Source: JAPLZH01 sp964450345 (GTDB taxonomy: Bacteria; Patescibacteriota; Minisyncoccia; Phycocordibacterales; PALSA-1337). From it: 20,529 bases of DNA. The first letter of the stretch is position 1; each line of letters starts with the position of its first letter. This document shows positions 1 through 5,871 of this stretch, piece by piece. The notes beneath the pieces were generated by a model, which worked only from the letters and a program-made list of their open reading frames with translations, was not told the DNA's origin and made no database searches. The stretch spans positions 1 through 20,529 of the forward strand of contig CAYVEL010000013.1 in the NCBI GenBank assembly GCA_964450345.1, written 5' to 3'. The translations under genes were made by a program, and so were the position numbers.

Positions 1-347
1 CCGGCGGCAATAGTATCACGAAGCAGGAGATAGTATTTTTTTGACGGGACGGAGTAGTAAAAAATACCTCTTGTTTCCTTCTCGTCATCTTTCTTCTTAT
101 CATCCTTTTTCTTTTCCGGTGCCGGTAGCACAAAGAAGAAGAATAGGAATGAGTAGAATGCTACCGTTAAGACCGCTAAAACAATCGTGTTGTATTCAGC
201 TTCGAATATCAGGTGGTAAAGCCACCCGAATACCCAGTAGAAACACATAATCGGTAATGCGAACTGCACAAATACCGATAGTGCTAAAACTGAGACTGGC
301 TCCCGATAAGACTGAAATAGGGAGTATGCTTTTGCTGGAGTTATCAT
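1..347 (-). CDS. Unknown two-helix membrane protein, N-terminal part (runs off window)
   Basis: An open frame starts at the ATG at 345-347 and stays open to base 1, giving 115 residues plus a partial codon. I do not recognise the family. The visible part has a short N-terminus, a hydrophobic segment at about residues 18-48, a second one at about 53-76, then a very charged Lys/Asp/Glu stretch (about 79-92) and a more ordinary segment cut by the window edge. This suggests an inner-membrane hairpin with a soluble C-terminal domain. The start is fixed because an in-frame TGA lies three codons upstream. An AAAGGA Shine-Dalgarno-like motif lies 12 nt upstream, rather far. Base composition looks more GC-rich than in the housekeeping genes nearby. 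It has its own strong promoter and a leader of about 75 nt. Function unknown. Confidence 0.75.
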   Translation of the reverse strand, partial: MITPAKAYSLFQSYREPVSVLALSVFVQFALPIMCFYWVFGWLYHLIFEAEYNTIVLAVLTVAFYSFLFFFFVLPAPEKKKDDKKKDDEKETRGIFYYSVPSKKYYLLLRDTIAA

Positions 348-427
348 AGTTTTTCAATGTCCTTTCAATTCTGCGTACGGTCCTGTTGGACCGGTTTGGT
401 TAAATGGTTTACTGTATCTTTGTTATA

Positions 428-455
428 ATTATAGCATAAATAACTAAAAAGTCAA
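428..455 (-). promoter_or_regulatory. Sigma70-type promoter for the two-helix membrane gene
   Basis: On the minus strand the -35 box TTGACT (450-455) is separated by 16 nt from a perfect -10 box TATAAT (428-433). Predicted transcription starts near 421, giving a leader of about 75 nt. The leader holds a perfect 6-bp hairpin with a 4-nt loop (378-393), 12 nt upstream of the AAAGGA motif. Confidence 0.8.
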
Positions 456-470
456 GCTAGTAAGGCAAAT

Positions 471-500
471 AAAAACGGCTCTATTAAGCCGTGTTTATTT
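471..500 (-). terminator. Intrinsic terminator after the tRNA cluster
   Basis: Stem ACGGCT/AGCCGT (475-480 with 487-492) with a 6-nt loop; on the minus strand it is followed by TTTTATTT. It closes the minus-strand tRNA-Leu/tRNA-Lys transcript before the promoter of the next minus-strand gene. Confidence 0.75.
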
Positions 501-523
501 AAGTATTTACATACTCTATACTG

Positions 524-604
524 TGCGCGGGAGAGGACTTGAACCTCCATGCCTTGCGGCACTTGCTCCTAAGGCAAGCGTGTCTGCCATTTCACCACCC
601 GCGC
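524..604 (-). tRNA. tRNA-Leu (UAG)
   Basis: Class II cloverleaf. The acceptor GCGCGGG pairs with CCCGCGC, the anticodon stem CTTGC/GCAAG encloses loop CTTAGGA (anticodon TAG), there is a variable arm with a GCAA loop, and the T-loop is TTCAAGT. The discriminator base is A. The genomic bases that follow read CAG, so the CCA tail is not encoded and must be added enzymatically. Confidence 0.95.
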
Positions 605-611
605 ATTGGGG

Positions 612-684
612 TGCGCCCAGTAGGGATCGAACCTACGACCTTATCCTTAAGAGGGATCTGCTCTACCAGCTGAGCTATGGGCGC
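612..684 (-). tRNA. tRNA-Lys (CUU)
   Basis: Acceptor GCGCCCA/TGGGCGC, D-arm GCTCAGCTGGTAGAGC, anticodon loop CTCTTAA (anticodon CTT), T-arm GTAGG/CCTAC. The first anticodon-stem pair (27-43) is a G-A mismatch. CCA is not encoded (the bases after the discriminator A are CCC). The gene sits only 7 nt upstream of tRNA-Leu(UAG), so the two are probably co-transcribed. Confidence 0.95.
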
Positions 685-694
685 GATACGTGAA

Positions 695-723
695 AATATA
701 ACAAATTATTGCCGGTTTAGCAA
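695..723 (-). promoter_or_regulatory. Promoter for tRNA-Lys/tRNA-Leu(UAG)
   Basis: Minus-strand -35 TTGCTA (718-723), 17-nt spacer, -10 TATATT (695-700), 10 nt before the first base of tRNA-Lys. Confidence 0.65.
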
Positions 724-784
724 TATCAGTTGTGGTTTATTACACGATTAGCCTTATCTAAGAAGACTTCGGATATAAAATATG

Positions 785-870
785 TGCTCGGGGCGGGACT
801 CGAACCCGCACGACCAGTGATGATCAAGAGATTTTAAGTCTCTGGTGTCTACCAATTCCACCACCCGAGC
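785..870 (-). tRNA. tRNA-Leu (UAA)
   Basis: Class II cloverleaf with acceptor GCTCGGG/CCCGAGC, anticodon stem AGAGA/TCTCT around loop CTTAAAA (anticodon TAA), a long variable arm, and T-arm with loop TTCGAGT. Discriminator A; CCA not encoded (ACA in the genome). Confidence 0.95.
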
Positions 871-878
871 GTTTATAG

Positions 879-908
879 ATTCTAACATTATTCGAACTAA
901 TTCTTCAA
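879..908 (-). promoter_or_regulatory. Promoter for tRNA-Leu(UAA)
   Basis: Minus-strand -10 TAGAAT (879-884) with an extended TG motif one base upstream, and a -35-like TTGAAG (903-908) at 18 nt. It lies 8 nt before the tRNA. Confidence 0.5.
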
Positions 909-927
909 ATTACTGTCGTGTCTGTAT

Positions 928-1004
928 TGGAGGCGTAGGCCGGGCTCGAACCGGCGCATAACAGTTTTGCAGACTGCTGCGTTGACCAACTTCGCCACTA
1001 CGCC
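928..1004 (-). tRNA. tRNA-Cys (GCA), CCA encoded
   Basis: Acceptor GGCGTAG/CTACGCC, anticodon stem GCAGT/ACTGT with loop CTGCAAA (anticodon GCA), T-arm GCCGG/CCGGC. The discriminator is U73, an established identity base of tRNA-Cys. The 3' CCA is encoded (928-930), unlike in the three neighbouring tRNAs. Confidence 0.95.
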
Positions 1005-1075
1005 GAACATCTAACTTTATTTTTTGAACTTTCTAAACTTTAACATTTAACAGACCAATTCTCAAATTTTAAATT

Positions 1076-1119
1076 AAAATAATCTAAATTTATAACACTT
1101 ACTTAATCTAGATTATTTT
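1076..1119 (-). terminator. AT-rich hairpin at the end of rbfA (weak terminator)
   Basis: A perfect 11-bp inverted repeat (1076-1086 with 1109-1119) encloses a 22-nt loop and begins in the rbfA stop codon. On the minus strand it is followed by A/T-rich DNA. The stem has a single G-C pair, so termination would be weak and the tRNAs downstream may get some read-through. Confidence 0.4.
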
Positions 1120-1477
1120 AATCTCTCTTATCTAACTTACTTGCTTCTATTGATAGGAGATCAATCTTCTGGCGATTCTTTTCTCCTAGGTCGTTCTCGA
1201 AGCTGAAAAATGGAACTCTGCCAATTCTAGAATTCTTCATGATGTACTCTCTTATGTCGTTTCTACGTCTGTTTAAGAAATCTACGACGGCAGGTGTCTT
1301 ATGTTCAGGTAATACGCTAATCATTATTAATGCGCGATTATCTTCGTAACTGAAATTAACTTCTGTAATAGTGATTAAAGACGCGTGATTAGATTCACGA
1401 GCAATATACTCACTAGCTATTTTTCTAATGATTTCTTTTGTTCTTCCGTCTTTTATTTCTCCTTTATGATCTGACAT
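1118..1477 (-). CDS. rbfA: Ribosome-binding factor A
   Basis: 119 residues, the usual length for RbfA. RbfA is a single KH-like domain that binds the 30S subunit near helix 1 of 16S rRNA and helps its late maturation. The protein starts with a basic helix containing the region that matches family members ('RTKEIIRKIASEYI'), followed by the beta-strand 'LITITEVNFSYEDNRALIMIS' character and a final region 'LNRRRNDIREYIMK' with 'RVPFFSF', which matches the RIPxLxF motif of the family. It begins 10 nt after the infB stop codon and has no Shine-Dalgarno sequence, so it is likely translated by coupling with infB. infB-rbfA is a conserved bacterial gene pair. I am confident in the family from the motifs and context. 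Confidence 0.9.
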   Translation of the reverse strand: MSDHKGEIKDGRTKEIIRKIASEYIARESNHASLITITEVNFSYEDNRALIMISVLPEHKTPAVVDFLNRRRNDIREYIMKNSRIGRVPFFSFENDLGEKNRQKIDLLSIEASKLDKRD

Positions 1478-1487
1478 ATTTTTAGAA

Positions 1488-3044
1488 TTATTTTTCTACT
1501 ATCTGGAAACACTGAATCTTATCTCCAATAGCAATCTCGATTTTAGCTTCTACCATTAGTCCACATTCGAATCCTTCCATAACCTCATCCTGACGTTTTT
1601 TAGACTGCTGTAATTCACGTATCTTACCGCGACCGATTTCAGCTTCTCTTCTAAGAATCTTAACTTCAGCGCCGTTTTTAATAGAACCTTTCTGGACTTT
1701 ACCTCCCACGATCTGGCGGTCTTTATCTTTTCCGAATACCTGCATAATCTTAAGTAGACCTAAATCTTCCTCAACTTTATATTTTGGTTTTCTATCTATC
1801 TGAATTTGCTCTAGGAATTCCATTAATTTATAAATGATATTCCAGTTCTGAGCTTTAATAGCGTTTCTTTCTATGATTGCTGCTGCTTTGTTATCTATAG
1901 CTACGTTAAATCCTAGAATATATGTGTCTGGGTGAGCTACGCCGAATTTTGCATCCGTTTCTCCAATATCTCCAATTCCTTCGTAAACAATTTTGAAAAA
2001 TACTGATTCTGACTTTGGTTTTATTTTTTCTAATTCGTGTTTAATACCATCTAAGCTTCCCACTGTATCTGCTTTAATGATAATAGGGATAGTTACTTTT
2101 AGAGGTTCTTCTACCTTTAGGCCATTTGCTCCAATAGTAGCCTGTGGTCTTACGTAAGCAGGGGTTTTAGGTTTGCTATCAGATATTTCTTTTGCATCTG
2201 CTACAGCTGATTCCTGAGCCTTTTCCGCTTCTTTTTTATTAGCAAAGGCGATGAATTCTGCACCTGCTTCTGGAATAGAATCGAAACCAATAATAACAGC
2301 AGGTCTTCCAGGCATAGCTTCTTTAATAGCGAAACCGTAACAGTTTTCGAATATTCTGACAGGGGAGATAGATTTACCGGCTAGAACATACATACCAGAC
2401 TTTAGAATACCGTCTTTAATGATTACTGTAGCTGCGATACCTTTCTTTGCGCTCATGTTAGCTTCAATAACTACTCCTCTAGGTGTGGCTGCATAATCAG
2501 ATTTAAATTCTGATACTTCAGCCTGAAGGTGAATCATTTCTAATAATTCAGGAATACCTTCACCTGTAATAGCAGAAACAGGAACCCATGAAATGCTTCC
2601 TCCGTATCCCTCTAGATATATTTCGTTTTCTGCTAGAGAAATTTTTGTTCTTTCAATATTTGCGTTTGGTTTATCAATCTTAGTGATAGCTACGATATAT
2701 GGAATACCTGAAGCCTGTATGCTCTTATATGCTTCAACTGTCTGAGGTTTAACACCGTCTTCTGCAGAAACTACTAGAATAGCTATGTCAGCCGCGCTTG
2801 CACCACGATTTCTGATATTAACGAATGCTGCGTGTCCTGGAGTGTCTAGGAAAGTGATGGTTCCAGATTTGCTGTCATCGTCATCGCCAATAAAAGCGAC
2901 TTCATATGCGCCTAAATGCTGTGTAATACCACCAGCTTCGCTGGCCGTAACTTTTGATTTTCTAATATAGTCGAGCAGAGTGGACTTTCCGTGGTCGATG
3001 TGACCCATTACCACCACTACTGGAGGACGTGTTTTTATGGCCAT
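1488..3044 (-). CDS. infB: Translation initiation factor IF-2, short form
   Basis: 518 residues. IF-2 is the GTPase that brings initiator tRNA to the 30S subunit and promotes subunit joining. G1 is GHIDHGKS (14-21), switch I carries GGITQHLGAY (38-47), G3 is DTPGH (67-71) and G4 is TKID (121-124, Thr in place of the common Asn). Domains II, III and the fMet-tRNA-binding C2 barrel follow. Only 13 residues precede the P-loop, so the IF2-N domains and linker found in E. coli (about 890 residues) are missing. The start holds after collapsing the artefactual gap: an in-frame TGA lies ten codons upstream with no ATG, GTG or TTG between. No Shine-Dalgarno is visible. A TATTAT box lies upstream in the collapsed sequence, at about 3236-3241. 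rbfA follows after 10 nt. Confidence 0.95.
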   Translation of the reverse strand: MAIKTRPPVVVVMGHIDHGKSTLLDYIRKSKVTASEAGGITQHLGAYEVAFIGDDDDSKSGTITFLDTPGHAAFVNIRNRGASAADIAILVVSAEDGVKPQTVEAYKSIQASGIPYIVAITKIDKPNANIERTKISLAENEIYLEGYGGSISWVPVSAITGEGIPELLEMIHLQAEVSEFKSDYAATPRGVVIEANMSAKKGIAATVIIKDGILKSGMYVLAGKSISPVRIFENCYGFAIKEAMPGRPAVIIGFDSIPEAGAEFIAFANKKEAEKAQESAVADAKEISDSKPKTPAYVRPQATIGANGLKVEEPLKVTIPIIIKADTVGSLDGIKHELEKIKPKSESVFFKIVYEGIGDIGETDAKFGVAHPDTYILGFNVAIDNKAAAIIERNAIKAQNWNIIYKLMEFLEQIQIDRKPKYKVEEDLGLLKIMQVFGKDKDRQIVGGKVQKGSIKNGAEVKILRREAEIGRGKIRELQQSKKRQDEVMEGFECGLMVEAKIEIAIGDKIQCFQIVEK

Positions 3045-3229
3045 TGCGTTTAAAGGCTTAGCTAATAATGTTCANNNNNNNNNNNNNNNNNNNNNNNNNN
3101 NNNNNNNNNNNNNNNNNNNNNNNNNNNNNNNNNNNNNNNNNNNNNNNNNNNNNNNNNNNNNNNNNNNNNNNNNNCTGGAGGACGTGTTTTTATGGCCATT
3201 GCGTTTAAAGGCTTAGCTAATAATGTTCA
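3020..3229. repeat. 100-N scaffold gap flanked by identical 55-bp contig ends
   Basis: Bases 3020-3074 and 3175-3229 are identical over 55 bp and directly flank exactly 100 Ns (3075-3174). This is the mark of two contigs that overlap by one k-mer length but were scaffolded instead of merged. Collapsing the repeat and the Ns removes 155 bases and leaves about 64 nt between infB and the DUF4446 gene. The repeat copy includes the first codons of infB, so it should not be read as a second infB start. Confidence 0.93.
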
Positions 3230-3263
3230 ACATAATACCAGAAAAACTGGATTTTTGCTAGTT

Positions 3264-3737
3264 TTACTTAAGTTTTTCCTTTGCTTTTGATAGAGCTTCT
3301 CTTTCTTCTTCTGTTAGGTCGAATTCACAAACATGTTTCTTAATAGGTTTTGAGAAAATACTTACATGCTCTCTACTGTAAAGACTCGAGATTATAACAC
3401 CGTCTCCGTCTTCATTAATGATAGCGGTAGCGAAACTCTGATTACCTCCAGATCCTGTGCCTTTAAAAGGGTTAAATCTTACTGTGTTTATACCTCGGAA
3501 ACTACTCTTTAGTCTTCTTTCTACTTCGGATAAATATTTTTCGGTATCATTTTTAAAACTTTCTAGAGTATCAACTTCTTTTTGGAAATGATTAATAGCT
3601 TCTTCTAGATTTTTAGCATTTGATTTACCACCTAGTATGGTATTTATTTTCCTGTATAAAAAATATACTAATACTGCTAGAATTATATTAATAACAAGTA
3701 AAGTTATTACAGTAATTGTGTTTGTGTCGAAAGTCAT
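3264..3737 (-). CDS. DUF4446 family membrane-anchored protein
   Basis: 157 residues. One N-terminal transmembrane helix (about 8-28), then a charged, probably coiled-coil stretch (about 40-78), then a compact domain with the DUF4446 signature: 'RFNPFKGTGSGGNQSFA', followed by 'DGDGVIISSLYSRE' and a C-terminal EEREAL helix. The length and order match the family. The function of DUF4446 is not known; in many Firmicutes it is found near chromosome-partition genes, but here parB is far away. It is divergent from the cysteine desulfurase across 56 nt, and upstream of infB-rbfA on the same strand, so the three may form one transcription unit. A -10 box ends 6 nt before the ATG, so I predict a leaderless mRNA. 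Confidence 0.82.
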   Translation of the reverse strand: MTFDTNTITVITLLVINIILAVLVYFLYRKINTILGGKSNAKNLEEAINHFQKEVDTLESFKNDTEKYLSEVERRLKSSFRGINTVRFNPFKGTGSGGNQSFATAIINEDGDGVIISSLYSREHVSIFSKPIKKHVCEFDLTEEEREALSKAKEKLK

Positions 3738-3743
3738 ATTTTA

Positions 3744-3749
3744 AGTATA
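3744..3749 (-). promoter_or_regulatory. -10 box of the DUF4446 gene (leaderless)
   Basis: TATACT on the minus strand, ending 6 nt before the ATG, so transcription should begin at or next to the start codon. No convincing -35 box. Confidence 0.55.
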
Positions 3750-3756
3750 TTTATAA

Positions 3757-3786
3757 TTGCACTTATAAGCTAGATGTGGATAATAT
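3757..3786 (+). promoter_or_regulatory. Cysteine desulfurase promoter overlapping a DnaA-box sequence
   Basis: A -35-like TTGCAC (3757-3762) lies 16 nt before GATAAT (3779-3784) or 18 nt before TAATAT (3781-3786). TAATAT ends 7 nt before the ATG, predicting a leaderless transcript. The nonamer TGTGGATAA (3775-3783) is an exact match to the consensus DnaA box TTATCCACA on the other strand and overlaps the -10 box. A single box could be chance. Confidence 0.5.
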
Positions 3787-3793
3787 ATAACTA

Positions 3794-4993
3794 ATGTTTA
3801 ATATTCATAAAAATAAATTAATAAATCTTGATTACGCATCAATTACGCCAGTAGATGATGGGGTTATTAAGGTTATGAATAAAATTTCTAAGGAATTTCC
3901 TGCAAATCCGAGCAGTCTACATAAGGCTGGTTTAGAATCAAAGAATATTTTAGAGAAATCTAGAGAAGAAATAGCTGTCTTATTAAAAGCTAGAAAGAAT
4001 GAAATAATTTTTACTTCAGGCGGTACGGAATCTAATAATATTGCTGTTCGTGGTGTGGTGGATTTAGCTTTAAATAAAAATCCGAATAAGAAAATAAGAA
4101 TAATTACGACTAAAATAGAACATTCCTCAGTCCTCGAGATTTTTAAATATTATGAGACTTTAGGTGTTGAAGTCGTATATTTAAATGTTGATAACAATGG
4201 GTTGTTAAATATTAAAGAATTAAAAGAAGCTTTGAATACAGATGTTGTTCTAGTTTCAGTTATATTCGTTAATAATGAAATAGGTTCAGTTCAGTCTATT
4301 AGAGATATAGCTAAAGAAATAAGAGGATTTAATAAGAATAATAATACAAGCATTAAATTTCATACTGATGCGTCTCAGGCTGTAATAACAGAGGAGATAG
4401 ATCTTAATACACTCGGTGCCGATTTATTAACTCTAGATGGATCAAAGTTTTACGGACCAAGAAGTTCTGGTCTTTTATTTATTAAGACAGGTACAGAATT
4501 GAAGCCTGTAATCTTAGGTGGTGGACAGGAGAGTGGACTTCGATCTGGTACTGAAAATGTAGCTAGTATCGCAGGATTTTCTTATGCTCTAAATAAAATA
4601 ATTTCAAATAGAGATAAAAATTTAAAGAAAATTAATAAAATCAGTCTTTATCTAGATAGAGAAATAGAAAAGTTATCTAAAAAATTAAATAAGAAAATTA
4701 AAATAAATACAAAGATAAATAAAACCCACATTAAAAGTATTTGTTTTGAAGGTTTAGATGCGGAGTATTTAATGTTTTATCTAGATGCGAGGGGTGTATT
4801 TGTTTCTACTAAGAGTTCCTGTCTACGGGATGAAGAAGAGTCATATGTACTTAAAGCCTTAGGTTTAAATAGAGAGGAAATGCTAGGAACAATAAGACTT
4901 TCAATCGGATTAGACACAGATAAGAGTCATATTGATAAATTTATCAAAATCGTAAAAGAGTGTTATAATGTTGCACATGGATCACTTAAATAA
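3794..4993 (+). CDS. Cysteine desulfurase, class V aminotransferase (IscS/NifS-like)
   Basis: 399 residues, full length. The enzyme uses PLP to take sulfur from L-cysteine, forming a persulfide on a catalytic Cys, for tRNA thiolation or Fe-S assembly. Visible residues: LDYASITPV near the N-terminus, SGGTESNN (75-82), the PLP-stacking His110 in IEHSS, Asp192 and Gln195 in HTDASQA, the Schiff-base Lys218 in DGSKFYGP, the GGGQESGLRSGTEN segment (242-255) and the catalytic Cys343 in STKSSCLRDEEE. All key residues are present, so it should be active. No IscU, SufE or MnmA gene is next to it, so the sulfur acceptor is unknown. The stop overlaps the next gene by 26 nt. The promoter predicts a leaderless message. 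I do not assign iscS or nifS specifically. Confidence 0.9.
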   Translation: MFNIHKNKLINLDYASITPVDDGVIKVMNKISKEFPANPSSLHKAGLESKNILEKSREEIAVLLKARKNEIIFTSGGTESNNIAVRGVVDLALNKNPNKKIRIITTKIEHSSVLEIFKYYETLGVEVVYLNVDNNGLLNIKELKEALNTDVVLVSVIFVNNEIGSVQSIRDIAKEIRGFNKNNNTSIKFHTDASQAVITEEIDLNTLGADLLTLDGSKFYGPRSSGLLFIKTGTELKPVILGGGQESGLRSGTENVASIAGFSYALNKIISNRDKNLKKINKISLYLDREIEKLSKKLNKKIKINTKINKTHIKSICFEGLDAEYLMFYLDARGVFVSTKSSCLRDEEESYVLKALGLNREEMLGTIRLSIGLDTDKSHIDKFIKIVKECYNVAHGSLK

Positions 4994-5804
4994 ACAACAA
5001 ATCGTACTCGTAGTTCTACTAGCCAGTTTCGTTACGGCTATTACTACAGGTATAGTAACGGTTTCTCTTACAGATAATACTGATACAGGTGTTGTTAATA
5101 CAGTGAATAAAGTGGTAGAGAGAACAGTGGAAAAAGTAGTACCAACAGGAACCACAACTATTATAAAAACAGAAAATAGAACAGTTATTGTGGGAGTCGA
5201 TGAAATATTAGCTAAGGCAGTAGAAAAGGTTACTCCATCAGTAGCTAGAGTTTATGAAGAAGGTTTTACTGGTAATACTTTCGTCGGAATCGGTATTATT
5301 ATAAATAAAGAAGGTATGGTCTTTCTAGATAAGAAGTCAGATATTGCAGAGGTGATGGATGATTCAAAATATAAGGTAGTTTACCCAGATGGAAAAACTT
5401 TCCCGGGTGAAATTGTTAAAGATGATTCCAATGGTCAGATCATTATAAACCCAGTAGCTACTAGTTCAGCTAAAGTTCCTACATATACTCCAGCAGTTAT
5501 AGCAGATTCGAACTCACTAAGATTGGCACAGAATACGGTGATAGTTAGTGGAGAAAGTAATAACGTAGTTTACAGCTCATTGTTACAAAGTCTTGTCCAG
5601 AATACCAACGCTTCATCATCTGTTAAGATTTCAGGATTTTCTGTAAACATAGATGAGAAAAAAACAGCTATAGGTTCTATTGCTATTAACTTAAACGGAG
5701 AAATAATCGGATACAAAGCTGTTAAGGAAGGAAAAGAATTAAATTACTTTAAAACAATAAATTTTATCAAAGACTTTATAAGCAATACTGATAAAAAGAT
5801 TTAA
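4968..5804 (+). CDS. Membrane-anchored HtrA-like protein with all three catalytic residues replaced
   Basis: 278 residues. One N-terminal transmembrane helix (12-34), a Val/Thr/Glu-rich linker (about 41-75), then a trypsin-like domain that follows HtrA/DegP block by block: GIGIIINKEGMVFL (107-120) matches the His block, YPDGKTFPGEIVKDDS (139-154) the Asp block, ADSNSLRLAQNTVIVSG (179-195) the GDSxxLRVGQ block, and AIGSIAINLNGEIIGY (234-249) the GNSGGPLxNLNGExIGI block. By this alignment the catalytic His, Asp and Ser are Lys123, Gln157 and Ile235. There is no PDZ domain after it. It is thus probably a non-proteolytic, outward-facing binding protein. The start overlaps the desulfurase gene by 26 nt; a second ATG at 4977 is also possible. 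AAAGAG lies 7 nt before the first ATG. It precedes clpB by 67 nt. Confidence 0.8.
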   Translation: MLHMDHLNKQQIVLVVLLASFVTAITTGIVTVSLTDNTDTGVVNTVNKVVERTVEKVVPTGTTTIIKTENRTVIVGVDEILAKAVEKVTPSVARVYEEGFTGNTFVGIGIIINKEGMVFLDKKSDIAEVMDDSKYKVVYPDGKTFPGEIVKDDSNGQIIINPVATSSAKVPTYTPAVIADSNSLRLAQNTVIVSGESNNVVYSSLLQSLVQNTNASSSVKISGFSVNIDEKKTAIGSIAINLNGEIIGYKAVKEGKELNYFKTINFIKDFISNTDKKI

Positions 5805-5822
5805 GACTAAGTTCAGCCAAGG

Positions 5823-5866
5823 TTCTATTTTAGAATAATAGCTCCTAATAAAATTAGAAATATACT
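5823..5866 (+). promoter_or_regulatory. clpB upstream region: -10 box and a small palindrome
   Basis: TATACT (5861-5866) is a good -10 box ending 5 nt before the GTG start of clpB. Upstream is a short palindrome TTCTA-ttt-TAGAA (5823-5835), a possible operator. I see no CIRCE element (the HrcA operator usual for heat-shock genes). The palindrome may be chance in AT-rich DNA. Confidence 0.35.
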
Positions 5867-5871
5867 ATTAA

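Noticed and set aside
41..250. A 69-residue plus-strand frame at the window start
   Set aside because: It is antisense to the membrane-protein frame at 1-347, which has a promoter, SD-like site and two clear transmembrane helices.
3020..3229. A genuine 55-bp direct repeat with a duplicated infB start
   Set aside because: The copies are identical and abut a 100-N gap, so an assembly overlap explains them.
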